Of a stretch of 64,000 bases of DNA, positions 10,138 through 20,286 are shown piece after piece. The DNA comes from an uncultured Erythrobacter sp. (GTDB lineage Bacteria > Pseudomonadota > Alphaproteobacteria > Sphingomonadales > Sphingomonadaceae): contig NZ_CANMIJ010000001.1 in assembly GCF_947497915.1 (NCBI RefSeq), forward strand, positions 473,501-537,500, written 5' to 3'. The notes below the pieces were generated by a model that saw only the letters and a list, made by a program, of their open reading frames with translations, ran no database searches and was not told where the DNA came from. The position numbers were made by a program, and so were the translations under genes. The stretch's first letter is position 1. Every line of letters begins with the position of its first letter.

Positions 10138-12072
10138 TTGCAAGATCGCAGCAACAGATTGGGTAGCGAAACCGAGCTTTCGGTGCGGGAAATTTATCGC
10201 CCTATTCTGCGCGGCTATTTCATCGCATGGATGCTGTATTACACTGCGATGATCCCATTGAACATGATGAGCCTGAATGGTCTGAGTTTCTTCGCTCTCG
10301 AAAGCTCTACCGTTCTGGCATCAAGCTTCGCAGTTTTCGGTGTGTATTACATGCGTAAGCCCGCTCCCGCCATAAACGTCGATATTCTGCTGCTTGCAAT
10401 GAATCTGCTCGTGATCATCAACATCGTTGTGGCGTTGAATTTGAGCTTCGCCGCTGAAAAATTGACATATTTCATCATCGCTGCAGTTTCATTCAGTCTT
10501 GGCAGCGTGAATTTCAAGCAATCACTCATTTCTTTGGCAGTGACGGGCTTTGCGTTCCTGACGTTCATCCCCAAACTAGATCAAGGCAGTTTATCAACTT
10601 ACGCGTTCCTGATTTTTGGCGCGGCAGTTGCCGCATCGTCAATTGCACTCTTGATGAAAAAGGCGATCACCAAAATCGCTGAAGCAAAAATTGAGGTCGA
10701 GGACGAGCTGGAGAATGCCAATACTCTTAGCGAGGAATTGCGTGCCCAATCGCTTTCCGACAGTTTGACCAAATTGCCCAACCGCCGTGCGTTTTTCGGC
10801 ACCTTGAAATGGGCAGTTCAGACCGCTCTGAAAGCGAAAGACGAAGGCGAAACTGACAAGCATGTCTGGTTGATACTTGTGGATCTTGATGGGTTTAAGG
10901 CCGTCAATGACATTCATGGGCACATGACTGGCGATCAATTGCTGCGGCAAGTTGCTGGAAGGTTGGAACAAGTTGCTGGTGATGAGATGCACGTCAGCCG
11001 AATGGGCGGCGATGAATTCAATTTGATCTGGTTGGGCAAGGAAGGCCCAGAAGGCGTGGCGCAGAAATGTGGGACGCTGCTTAAGGAGATCTCGAGACCT
11101 TACCGGATTGATGGGAAGCAAATTTCTATATCATGTTCGCTTGGCGCGACCATGCTGGAGCCAGGACGCAGTTCGCGCTCCCAAATCAGTTATGCTGATT
11201 ACGCGCTTATGGTCGCGAAAAAGAAAGGCAAGAATTGCTGGGTCTTGTTCGATGAAGAGCACGCACAGGCTGCCGATGCCCGTTTCAAGGTTGAAGACGC
11301 TTTGCGCACGGCAGACTTGGACAATGAGCTCAATCTGGTTTTTCAACCGCAATTTGCGCTTGGATCGCGCACCGTCGCCCGTGCTGAGGTCTTGGTGCGC
11401 TGGGACAGCCCGCAAATTGGCTTTGTTTCGCCAAATGGGTTCATCCAGATCGCAGAAGAAAGTGGCTTGATTACGGGGGTTACCTTGACTGTTGTTGAGA
11501 AGGCTTTGGCTGAGCTCAAGTCCTGGCCGCATGCGATGCCGCTTTCCATCAATCTGTCCAGTTATGATCTTATTTCGGACGCCACTATCGAACAGATTAT
11601 CGCACTTGTTGAAAAGCATGGCGTTGCCCCGAACATGGTGGAATTTGAAGTCACGGAAACGGCAATGATGGCCGACATCGGGAAGGCTATTGCCAATCTT
11701 AATCGGTTAAGAGGGATGGGTTGCCCAATTGCCCTAGATGATTTTGGTACGGGATATTCCAATTTCAGTCATTTGCGCTCCTTGCCAATACAAAAGCTCA
11801 AAGTGGACAAGAGCTTTATCGAAAATCCTGGCGATCCCATGGCGGAAAAAGTGCTGGCCTCGCTTGTTGGAATGGCCCGGGTCTTGGGTGTGCATTGCCT
11901 GCTTGAAGGCGTTGAGGACGAGGTCGGTTTGCTCATGGCAAAACGTGCTGGAGCAGAGTCGGTTCAGGGCTATTTGCTCGGGAGGCCGATGACTGCCCAG
12001 CAATTGATCAAGTTGATCGAGGCGCCTGACGACGATAATATTGATTGCGGAGCTAGCCTTCGAGCTTGTTAA
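10138..12072 (+). CDS. membrane-anchored GGDEF-EAL cyclic-di-GMP signalling protein
   Basis: 644 aa, TTG start; several N-terminal TM segments, 'SLTKLPNRRAFF', 'SRMGGDEFNLIW', 'AEVLVRW', 'LDDFGTGYSNFSHLRSLPIQKLKVDKSFI', 'VQGYLLGRP'. Confidence 0.92.
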   Translation: MQDRSNRLGSETELSVREIYRPILRGYFIAWMLYYTAMIPLNMMSLNGLSFFALESSTVLASSFAVFGVYYMRKPAPAINVDILLLAMNLLVIINIVVALNLSFAAEKLTYFIIAAVSFSLGSVNFKQSLISLAVTGFAFLTFIPKLDQGSLSTYAFLIFGAAVAASSIALLMKKAITKIAEAKIEVEDELENANTLSEELRAQSLSDSLTKLPNRRAFFGTLKWAVQTALKAKDEGETDKHVWLILVDLDGFKAVNDIHGHMTGDQLLRQVAGRLEQVAGDEMHVSRMGGDEFNLIWLGKEGPEGVAQKCGTLLKEISRPYRIDGKQISISCSLGATMLEPGRSSRSQISYADYALMVAKKKGKNCWVLFDEEHAQAADARFKVEDALRTADLDNELNLVFQPQFALGSRTVARAEVLVRWDSPQIGFVSPNGFIQIAEESGLITGVTLTVVEKALAELKSWPHAMPLSINLSSYDLISDATIEQIIALVEKHGVAPNMVEFEVTETAMMADIGKAIANLNRLRGMGCPIALDDFGTGYSNFSHLRSLPIQKLKVDKSFIENPGDPMAEKVLASLVGMARVLGVHCLLEGVEDEVGLLMAKRAGAESVQGYLLGRPMTAQQLIKLIEAPDDDNIDCGASLRAC

Positions 12073-12111
12073 ACGCCGTTTCGCGACACCGGACAAGCTG
12101 CGTTGTACAAA

Positions 12112-12139
12112 AAAGGCCCGATCTTTCGACCGGGCCTTT
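12112..12139 (-). terminator. rho-independent terminator for glnA (minus strand)
   Basis: AAAGGCCCG-atctttcgac-CGGGCCTTT, 9-bp perfect stem; the minus strand is followed by a T-run (TTTTTTGTACAAC). Confidence 0.85.
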
Positions 12140-12162
12140 CGTCTCGATATGAGAAGTCTCGT

Positions 12163-13572
12163 TTACGAGCTGTAATACATGTCGAACTCGACCGGAGCTG
12201 GTGTCGTTTCGAGGCGGATGACCTCGTCCCATTTCAGTTCCATGTAAGCATCGATCTGATCTTTGGAGAACACATCGCCTTTCAACAGGAATTCGTGATC
12301 GGCTTCGAGCGCTTCCAGTGCTTCGCGCAGGCTGCCGCACACGGTTGGAACTTCGGCGAGCTCTGCTGGCGGCAGGTCGTAAAGGTTCTTGTCCATGGCT
12401 TCGCCCGGGTGGATCTTGTTCTCGATCCCGTCGAGGCCTGCCATCAGCAGGGCCGAGAATGCGAGATACGGGTTGCAGATCGCATCAGGGAAGCGGAACT
12501 CAACGCGCTTGGCTTTCTCACCCGCGCCGTATGGAATGCGGCACGATGCCGAGCGGTTGCGCGCTGAGTAAGCGAGCAGAACCGGCGCTTCAAAGCCCGG
12601 AACCAGACGCTTATAGCTGTTGGTGGTCGCGTTGGTGAAGGCGTTGACGGCTTTTGCGTGCTTGATGACGCCGCCGATGTAATAGAGGCAGTTCTCCGAC
12701 AGACCGGCATATTCATTGCCTGCAAATGTTGGCTTACCATCTTTCCAGATCGACATGTGGCTGTGCATGCCGCTGCCATTATCGTCCTTGATCGGCTTCG
12801 GCATGAAAGTCGCGGTTTTGCCGTAAGCGTGGGCGACCTGCTGCGTCACATATTTGTAGACCTGCACCTGATCAGCCGCAGTGGTCAGCGATGAGTAAGT
12901 AATACCCAGTTCATGCTGCGCTGCGGCCACTTCGTGGTGGTGTTTATCCATGTTGAGACCCATTTCCATCATCGTGGAAACCATCTCCGCGCGGATATCC
13001 ATGGCGCTATCGACCGGAGCAACGGGGAAATAACCGCCCTTCGCACGCGGACGGTGGCCCATATTGCCCATCTCGTATTCTTTGCCAGTGTTGGTTGGCA
13101 ATTCGATGTCGTCGATGGCGTAGCCCGATCCGGCATAGCCGTCTTCGAAACGGACATCGTCGAACATGAAGAATTCCGGCTCTGGCCCGACATAAACGGT
13201 GTCACCAATGCCGGTGGAAGCAAGATACGCCTCGGCGCGTTTCGCGGTTGAACGCGGATCGCGCGAGTAGAGCTGGCCGTCGGATGGTTCGACAATGTTG
13301 CAGAACACCGACAGCATCGGAGTTGCAGAGAACGGGTCGACATAGATCGCGTCGAGATCCGGTTTCAGGATCATGTCGCTTTCGTTGATTGTCTTCCAAC
13401 CTTCGATCGATGAACCGTCAAACATCAGGCCATCTTCAAGCGCGTCTTCGTCCATGACGCTGGCCGCCATGGTGAGGTGCTGCCACTTGCCCTTAGGGTC
13501 GGTAAAGCGAAGGTCGAGCCATTCGATTTCCTCGTCCTTGATCTGTTTAAGGACGTCTTTGATGCTTGCCAT
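12163..13572 (-). CDS. glnA: glutamine synthetase type I
   Basis: 469 aa; '[17 protein letters not shown]', '[14 protein letters not shown]', '[21 protein letters not shown]', 'NRSASCRIP'; adjacent to glnB. Confidence 0.98.
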   Translation of the reverse strand: MASIKDVLKQIKDEEIEWLDLRFTDPKGKWQHLTMAASVMDEDALEDGLMFDGSSIEGWKTINESDMILKPDLDAIYVDPFSATPMLSVFCNIVEPSDGQLYSRDPRSTAKRAEAYLASTGIGDTVYVGPEPEFFMFDDVRFEDGYAGSGYAIDDIELPTNTGKEYEMGNMGHRPRAKGGYFPVAPVDSAMDIRAEMVSTMMEMGLNMDKHHHEVAAAQHELGITYSSLTTAADQVQVYKYVTQQVAHAYGKTATFMPKPIKDDNGSGMHSHMSIWKDGKPTFAGNEYAGLSENCLYYIGGVIKHAKAVNAFTNATTNSYKRLVPGFEAPVLLAYSARNRSASCRIPYGAGEKAKRVEFRFPDAICNPYLAFSALLMAGLDGIENKIHPGEAMDKNLYDLPPAELAEVPTVCGSLREALEALEADHEFLLKGDVFSKDQIDAYMELKWDEVIRLETTPAPVEFDMYYSS

Positions 13573-13637
13573 GATTGTAGTCTCCAGCTGGTATTGTGTT
13601 GGATCCCGCCGCGAGGGCGGGAGAATTTGGAAGCGGA

Positions 13638-13982
<345 letters not shown>

Positions 13983-14139
13983 TTACCCCACCCCTTGGTC
14001 CGTTAGTGACACACTAAACATAACCAAGAATCGTGCCAATTGTTCCGGCACAGGGAAAGGGTCTACCGAGCGTCAAATTTGCGCGGGGGATTGCTTATAT
14101 TGAATCCATCGCGTGCCTAAATTTTGGGCATGCTTCCGT

Positions 14140-15069
14140 TCAAAGCCGCAGTCCAGTTGTCTCCGGCAGGCCGCACATAATGTTCAAATTCTGGATCGCA
14201 GCGCCGCTTGCGCCTTTGCCGAGGTTGTCGAGCATCGCGATCAGGCGGGCCTGTGCTCCGTCTTCGCTAGTGAAGACATGCAGGCCCAATCCGTCCCATG
14301 GCTCTGCGCCCTGCTTCACCAACATTTCGGCTGGCGGCTGGCTGTGCGCGTGGACATGCACGACGCCGCTGCCCGCGTAATGGCCGGTCAGCGCGCTTTC
14401 CAGGAACGCCGCCGATGTCGCGCCGGGCATGGCGGAGAGGGGGAGGGGCACATCGACCAGCATCCCGCGATGAGCGGGCACCACGCTGGGCGAGAAAACG
14501 GGCTCATTAGTCAGGCCCGCATATGCCTTCATCTCGGGCAAATGCTTGTGGGTCAGCGCCAAACCGTAGGCGCGAAAGGCGATGGTTTGGTCATCGTCAA
14601 AACGGTCTATCAAAGCGTTGCCGCCGCCCGAATATCCGCTGACGGCGTTGACGGTGTAGGGCCACTCGGCTGGCAATACGGCGGCTTTAATCAGCGGTGC
14701 GACCAGCGCGAGAAATCCGGTGGGGTAACAGCCGGGGTTTGAGACAAATTGCGCTTCTGCGATTGCGTCATGGCCGATCAGTTCGGGAAAGCCATAGGTC
14801 CAGCCTTTGGCGACGCGGTGTGCGCTGGATGCGTCGATAATGCGGGTGTCGGCTCCTTCGACAAGAGCAACCGCATCACGCGCAGCACCATCGGGCAAGC
14901 ATAGGATCCCGATGTCGGCGGCGTGCAGCGCGTCGCGGCGCGCGTCTTCATCTTTGCGGCGATCATCGCTGAGCACGATCAATTCAAACTCTTCGCGGCC
15001 AGCAAGCCGGTCACGAATTTCCAGGCCGGTCGTTCCGGCGGCGCCATCGATGAAAATACGGGTTGTCAT
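14140..15069 (-). CDS. argC: N-acetyl-gamma-glutamyl-phosphate reductase (short type)
   Basis: 309 aa; 'RIFIDGAAGTTGLEIRDRL', 'SNPGCYPTGFLALVAPLI', 'SGYSGGG'. Confidence 0.95.
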   Translation of the reverse strand: MTTRIFIDGAAGTTGLEIRDRLAGREEFELIVLSDDRRKDEDARRDALHAADIGILCLPDGAARDAVALVEGADTRIIDASSAHRVAKGWTYGFPELIGHDAIAEAQFVSNPGCYPTGFLALVAPLIKAAVLPAEWPYTVNAVSGYSGGGNALIDRFDDDQTIAFRAYGLALTHKHLPEMKAYAGLTNEPVFSPSVVPAHRGMLVDVPLPLSAMPGATSAAFLESALTGHYAGSGVVHVHAHSQPPAEMLVKQGAEPWDGLGLHVFTSEDGAQARLIAMLDNLGKGASGAAIQNLNIMCGLPETTGLRL

Positions 15070-15088
15070 GCCCGCGCTTGTAGCGGCT

Positions 15089-15442
15089 TCAGCCTGCTAG
15101 ACAATTGCCTTTGCAATATCCGCTAGGGCCAGAGGGGCCTGTGCAAATCCAGACCCAATCACCCGCCACATCCAGCACCTCGATTGAAGTGCCGGCAGAC
15201 AGAGTATCCGTCACATCGCTATCATCGCGCGGGACAAGGTGAAGTTCAACCGGAGCATCGCCAATCATACCTGCATGAGGGATCACATAATGCGCCGCCA
15301 AGTGCGTTCCGGCGAGCGCGATATGCGCCAGATCACCGCGCAGGGGCAATGTACCGGGCGCAGGCTTTTCGACCGGGCCTTTCAGACCCAGCACGCCGCC
15401 TGGCACGGTGTATTTGCTTACCTGCACATCGGTGCCGCTCAT
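15089..15442 (-). CDS. small SH3-like domain protein
   Basis: 117 aa; 'TLSAGTSIEVLDVAGDWVWICTGPSGPSGYCKGNCL' resembles a bacterial SH3 domain; upstream of argC on the same strand. Confidence 0.6.
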   Translation of the reverse strand: MSGTDVQVSKYTVPGGVLGLKGPVEKPAPGTLPLRGDLAHIALAGTHLAAHYVIPHAGMIGDAPVELHLVPRDDSDVTDTLSAGTSIEVLDVAGDWVWICTGPSGPSGYCKGNCLAG

Positions 15443-15555
15443 TCGCGTTGGTATCCTTAGTTCCGCACGTGGCGCGCGCTTAGCTGTAACTTACCAATCG
15501 GGCAAGTTTGCGCTGTGCCGAAACCGTGTAACGCAGACCGCGCAAATGCGGTTCC

Positions 15556-16953
15556 CTATGCACCGTAGCGTTCTTTGAGCATATGCCATGCTGCGCGTAA
15601 GCCATAGGCGGTGCCGCCTTTGGAACGGCCCGGCTTGGGATAGGGGCGCCACGCAAACGTATCGAAATGCACCCAGTCCACGCCTTCACCAACAAACCTG
15701 TCGAGGAAGAGGCCCGCGACACTCGCGCCGGCATAGGGGTTGCTCTGCGCGTTGACGATATCGGCGATGTCGGATTTGAGATAATCGCGATACGCCTCTG
15801 GCAGGGGAAGCCGCCACGGCTCGTCATCATTGGCCTTGCCTGCTTCGATCAGGGATTGCGCGGTTTCATCCTTGCGCGCCATCATCGCGGCGTAATCCGG
15901 ACCAAGTGCGATGCGCGCCGCGCCGGTCAGCGTGGCGAAATCGATGATCAGATCAGGCTGTTCTTCACTAGCGCGTGTCAAAGCATCGCCAAGGATCAGA
16001 CGGCCCTCTGCATCGGTGTTGTGGATTTCGACGCTGAGACCTTTTCGGCTGTCCAGAACATCGCCGGGGCGGAAAGCAGGGCCAGAGATCGCGTTATCAA
16101 CCGCTGGAACCAGAACATGCAGCCGCACCTTTAATCCCGCCGCCATGATCAGGCCTGCAAGTGCTATAACATGCGCCGCGCCGCCCATATCTTTCTTCAT
16201 CAATCGCATGCCGCCGCCTGGTTTTATGTTGAGGCCGCCCGTGTCGAAACACACGCCTTTGCCCACCAGCGCGAGGACCGGATCGCTTTCTTTGCCCCCC
16301 GGAGCAGACCATGTCAGGTGCATAATACGCGGCGCATGATGGCGCGCAGCCGCGCGGCCCACGGCATGCACCATGGGATAACCCTGTTCCAGCGAGTCGC
16401 CTTTGGTCACCGAGAGTTCGGCTCCGTGCGCCTTGGCCAGCTTTTCAATTTCGGCTTCGAGTGCGGCCGGGCCCATATCCTCGGCGGGAGTGTTGACGAG
16501 ATCGCGCACCAACATTTCGGCTTCTGCCTCGGCTAGGTAACCGGGCAGGCGGCCAACTTGCTCTGTCAAAAGCACACGCGGGCCCGCGGCATTTTCATCA
16601 TCTTTGTATCGGGTGAAGTTATAATGCGCGGTAAGCCAGCCAAACATCGCCGCACCCGCTTCCGCGCCGTCGAGCCGATAAGTTCCCGCAGGCAATTTCT
16701 CGGCCAATGCGGCAAGGCAATAGCTCGAAAGGTTGTCCGGATCGGACACGCCGCCAGCGGCGAAGAACGCGTCGCCTTCGGGCACAATGCCAACCTGTCC
16801 TGCGCCGCCTTCAAACTTTTGCGCAGCGAGGCTGGCGCGCTGTCCGGCGGAAAGTGTCTTGGCGAAGTCTTCAAAACCGGCCGACGTGGTGAGGCGGATG
16901 GTGACAGCGTCTTGCCCGCGATCGGGCTGGATCAGATCAGTAATATCAGTCAT
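15556..16953 (-). CDS. leucyl aminopeptidase family protein (peptidase M17)
   Basis: 465 aa; 'LVGKGVCFDTGGLNIKPGGGMRLMKKDMGGAAHV' and 'NTDAEGRLILGDAL' M17 signatures. Confidence 0.95.
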   Translation of the reverse strand: MTDITDLIQPDRGQDAVTIRLTTSAGFEDFAKTLSAGQRASLAAQKFEGGAGQVGIVPEGDAFFAAGGVSDPDNLSSYCLAALAEKLPAGTYRLDGAEAGAAMFGWLTAHYNFTRYKDDENAAGPRVLLTEQVGRLPGYLAEAEAEMLVRDLVNTPAEDMGPAALEAEIEKLAKAHGAELSVTKGDSLEQGYPMVHAVGRAAARHHAPRIMHLTWSAPGGKESDPVLALVGKGVCFDTGGLNIKPGGGMRLMKKDMGGAAHVIALAGLIMAAGLKVRLHVLVPAVDNAISGPAFRPGDVLDSRKGLSVEIHNTDAEGRLILGDALTRASEEQPDLIIDFATLTGAARIALGPDYAAMMARKDETAQSLIEAGKANDDEPWRLPLPEAYRDYLKSDIADIVNAQSNPYAGASVAGLFLDRFVGEGVDWVHFDTFAWRPYPKPGRSKGGTAYGLRAAWHMLKERYGA

Positions 16954-17015
16954 GATTGTGTAAGTAAGCGCGATCTACGGCTTGTCACGCGCGAATTGAT
17001 ATCGGGGATGGCGAA

Positions 17016-17885
17016 GTGATGTTGAAACAGATGCTTGCAGGGGCTGCGATGATCGCTTTGACGGCATGTTCCGCTGCCGAAGAATTCAGCGAGGACGTTG
17101 CCGAGGAAACAAGCGGCCAAGCGCCCGGCGCGCCGGACATTGCCAATCCCGAGCCGCCTGCGCCCCCTGAAACGCCAGATGCGTCAACACAGGCCGGCGT
17201 GAAATATGAAAACAACACCGAAACCAATGATGGCGATGAAGGTGGGTCGCGCGAATTCTCCTATTCATGGCCCGGCGAAGTCGCAGCCATCCCGGCGCTC
17301 GCTGCCGAACTGGAAACGCAGCGGGACAAGGAGCTCGCGCAGCAGAAAACGTGGTGGGAAGAAGCACGCGCCGACTGCCCGCCTGTCTCCGCATCCTGCA
17401 GCAATTTTTCATTCGAGCTTGGCTGGCAAGTCGTCGCCGATCTGCCGCGTTATCTCAGCCTGTCTAGCGGGTTCTACATTTACACCGGCGGCGCGCACGG
17501 TAATTCTGGACGCAGCTCGCTCGTTTGGGACCGTGAGGAGGAGACCTCTATCGAGCCTAAAGCGATGTTTGCATCGCTGGATGCTCTCGATGCCGCGATC
17601 AGCGAGACAGCCTGCGCCATGCTGAACAAAGAGCGCAGCAAGCGGCGCGGCGGGGATAGCTATGGCAGCGAAGGCGAATGGCCCAATCAATGCGTGACAA
17701 TGAACGAAACCGTGCTGTTCGTGGGATCATCGGGTGGGGACAAATTTGATCGTCTTGGCGTCTATTACGCGCCCTACATCGCAGGCGCTTATGCAGAGGG
17801 GGATTTCGAGTTCACCCTGCCTGTCACGCCAGCAGTGATTGACGCGCTGAAACCGGAATATCGCGGCGCGTTCGCGGTAAAGTAG
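17016..17885 (+). CDS. DUF3298/DUF4163 (RsiV-like) domain lipoprotein
   Basis: 289 aa; lipobox 'MIALTACSA'; 'LPRYLSLSSGFYIYTGGAHGNSGRSSLVWD' and 'YAPYIAGAYAEGDFEFTLPV' resemble the DUF3298 region. Confidence 0.7.
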   Translation: MMLKQMLAGAAMIALTACSAAEEFSEDVAEETSGQAPGAPDIANPEPPAPPETPDASTQAGVKYENNTETNDGDEGGSREFSYSWPGEVAAIPALAAELETQRDKELAQQKTWWEEARADCPPVSASCSNFSFELGWQVVADLPRYLSLSSGFYIYTGGAHGNSGRSSLVWDREEETSIEPKAMFASLDALDAAISETACAMLNKERSKRRGGDSYGSEGEWPNQCVTMNETVLFVGSSGGDKFDRLGVYYAPYIAGAYAEGDFEFTLPVTPAVIDALKPEYRGAFAVK

Positions 17886-17917
17886 AATTCTGCGCAGACT
17901 GTCGCTACATAGCGGGC

Positions 17918-18748
17918 ATGACCGAATATCAACTCGTAGAATCCACCGACACCGTTTACCGCGACGGCACGATCAAGCTGCACACCGAAGAAGGCTTCGA
18001 AGGGATGCGCAAGGCAGGCCGCCTTGCCGCGACAATCCTTGATGAAGTCGCCAATCTGGTGGTGCCGGGCGTAACAACCGCGCAGATTGATGATCGCGTG
18101 CGCGAAATGACGCTGGATGCAGGCGCGGTGCCTGCAACGCTCGGCTACCGCGGCTATGCACATTCCTGCTGTATCTCGATCAACCATGTAATCTGCCACG
18201 GCATTCCTTCGGACAAGGTGCTGAAAGAAGGCGACATTCTGAACGTGGATGTCACCCCGCTGCTCGATGGCTGGCACGGCGACACGAGCCGCATGTTCTA
18301 TGCAGGCGAACCGTCGATCAAGGCCAAGCGGCTGGTCGATGTGACATACGAATGCCTGATGTTGGGCATCGAAGCGGCGGGCAAATCGGGCGCGCGGCTG
18401 GGCGATATTGGCGCGGCGATCGAGGCGCACGCGAAACAGTTCCGTTACGGCGTAGTGCGCGAATTTTGTGGCCACGGTCTGGGCCGGTTGTTCCACGACG
18501 CGCCCGAAGTGGTGCACGCGGCAAAAGCGGGCACAGGGCCGGAACTAAAATCCGGCATGTTCTTCACGATTGAGCCGATGATCAACCTCGGCAAGCCATG
18601 GGCCAAAGTGCTGGGCGACGGCTGGACCGCCGTAACCCGCGACAAATCGCTATCCGCGCAGTTCGAGCACTCGCTGGCGATCACCGACGATGGGGTCGAG
18701 ATATTTACAAAGAGTCCGACAGGACGCGATAAGCCGCCTTATGGCTGA
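17918..18748 (+). CDS. map: type I methionyl aminopeptidase
   Basis: 276 aa; 'SINHVICHGIPSDKVLKEGDILNVDVTPLLDGWHGDTSRMFY', 'CGHGLGRLFHDAPEV', 'GMFFTIEPMINLG'. Confidence 0.98.
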   Translation: MTEYQLVESTDTVYRDGTIKLHTEEGFEGMRKAGRLAATILDEVANLVVPGVTTAQIDDRVREMTLDAGAVPATLGYRGYAHSCCISINHVICHGIPSDKVLKEGDILNVDVTPLLDGWHGDTSRMFYAGEPSIKAKRLVDVTYECLMLGIEAAGKSGARLGDIGAAIEAHAKQFRYGVVREFCGHGLGRLFHDAPEVVHAAKAGTGPELKSGMFFTIEPMINLGKPWAKVLGDGWTAVTRDKSLSAQFEHSLAITDDGVEIFTKSPTGRDKPPYG

Positions 18749-18962
18749 TTATTGTTGCGAACGGTTTTCGTACGATCAAAATCAAGTCTGTGATCAACAT
18801 TCAGATCGTGATGCGTGTCCTGATGCGTTAATCAATCCAGTTCGGGGCGGCTATGGATTGCCAGTTCGAGATGGAAAGGATGGTTATGCTTCGAGCATAA
18901 TCGCTATCAGCTTCTGCCCCTTTTGCGGCGCTGAGCTGCCACCTATCGGTGGTCTCGATTAG
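18741..18962 (+). CDS. small Cys-rich putative zinc-ribbon protein (resembles the DUF6980 type, from memory)
   Basis: In-frame ATG at 18741 gives 73 aa MADYCCERFSYDQNQVCDQHSDRDACPDALINPVRGGYGLPVRDGKDGYASSIIAISFCPFCGAELPPIGGLD; overlaps the map stop by 8 bp; C-terminal CPFCGAELP knuckle. Confidence 0.65.
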   Translation: MADYCCERFSYDQNQVCDQHSDRDACPDALINPVRGGYGLPVRDGKDGYASSIIAISFCPFCGAELPPIGGLD

Positions 18963-18971
18963 TCCGAAAGC

Positions 18972-19634
18972 CTACAAAAACCACACTGCCAGAACCCCCA
19001 CCATCACCGCAATAACCGCAAACGAAAACGCCAGCATCGCCAGCACTTCGCGGGTGACGCGGCCCTTGGTCAGCCAGTCATAGCCCACCGCAATCGCAAT
19101 CGTAATTGGCACCTGAACACCTATCGCTACGGGGTCGGGCAGGGCGAGCACTTGCACCACACGGGCATAGGCGGGGGTCATCAGCGCCAGCGTTCCGATC
19201 AGCATCGCCTGACGGTGCGCGTTGATATTGCGGGCGCGGGCGAACAGTATGGCGGCGGTATAGAGCGGGATAAAGGTCACGAATGCGGCGATATTGACGA
19301 CCGTCACCTCGGGCCGTCCCAATTCCTCACCGATATTCACCGCAAGGATGCCGCCCGAAACGGCCATCGCCGCGACCAGCACAATGGATGCGCGCCCGCT
19401 TACCCGGTGCAGCGCAAAACGCGCTCCGGCGGCTAGATAGGCTTGGCTAGAAAGCAGCGCGAACCATGCCAGCATGGCGAGTCCGTGAAACACCACAAGC
19501 GGTGTGTAGCGCGCCTGCACCTCGGTATGCACCGCCGCCTTAACGCCGAATGCAACTACCGTAAAAACTAATAATCCAAGCGCGATGCGGCCCATCAGGA
19601 CGGTCGCCTGTTTCTCGCTCACCGAAGCTATCAA
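18972..19634 (-). CDS. polytopic membrane protein of unknown function
   Basis: 220 aa with about 6-7 predicted hydrophobic segments; ends 1 bp before the ccmB stop region; His-containing 'VFHGLAMLAW' and 'LHRVSGRAS'. Confidence 0.7.
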   Translation of the reverse strand: MIASVSEKQATVLMGRIALGLLVFTVVAFGVKAAVHTEVQARYTPLVVFHGLAMLAWFALLSSQAYLAAGARFALHRVSGRASIVLVAAMAVSGGILAVNIGEELGRPEVTVVNIAAFVTFIPLYTAAILFARARNINAHRQAMLIGTLALMTPAYARVVQVLALPDPVAIGVQVPITIAIAVGYDWLTKGRVTREVLAMLAFSFAVIAVMVGVLAVWFL

Positions 19635-19635
19635 T

Positions 19636-20286
19636 TCAAACGTCCCTTGCGGCCCTGATCGCAGCCCCCGCAGCCAACGGCGCGATGGCGACCAGTGCGA
19701 GGCTTATCGCGGCGACAAAACCGAGGCTTGCTTGATCCTGACGCGCGAGCGCGCCTGCACCGAAGATCAGGATCGGCAGGGCGAGCGGGATGAGCATCAG
19801 GCCGGATAGCGCGGCCCCTGCGCGTAGGCTCGCGGTAAGCGCTGCGATGATCAATCCGATGGCGGCTAGACCCGGTGTGCCCGCGAGCAATCCGAGCAAC
19901 AGCAGGTGCAAGCTTTGCCCATCCAGCGCGAGCAAAGCGGCGGCTGGGAACGCGGCAAGGATGAGCGGCGGTCCAAAACTGAGCCAATGCGCGAGCAAGC
20001 GCACAGCCATCATGATCTCTTCGGTCAATCCGCGCAGGTGCAACTGATCAAATGTGCCAAGCTCTATGTCCTGCGCGACAAGCTTTTCCAGCGGCAGGAT
20101 CGCGGCGAGCAGGGCGGCGATCCAAACAACGCCGCCACCGGTGCGTCCGAGCAATTCCTGATCCGGCCCCACGGCAAACGGATACAGCATCGCCACCGCA
20201 ACAAAAAACACCACAGGCAGGGCAGCGCCGCCGCCTGCGAAGGGGAAGAATTTGCCCAGATCGCGTTTAAGCAGCGCGCCGATCAT
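19636..20286 (-). CDS. ccmB: heme exporter protein CcmB
   Basis: 216 aa; 'LLKRDLGKFF...FFVAVAMLYPFAVGPDQELLGRTGGGVVWIAALLAAILPLEKLVAQDIELGTFDQLHLRGLT'; overlaps the ccmA 3' end. Confidence 0.92.
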   Translation of the reverse strand: MIGALLKRDLGKFFPFAGGGAALPVVFFVAVAMLYPFAVGPDQELLGRTGGGVVWIAALLAAILPLEKLVAQDIELGTFDQLHLRGLTEEIMMAVRLLAHWLSFGPPLILAAFPAAALLALDGQSLHLLLLGLLAGTPGLAAIGLIIAALTASLRAGAALSGLMLIPLALPILIFGAGALARQDQASLGFVAAISLALVAIAPLAAGAAIRAARDV

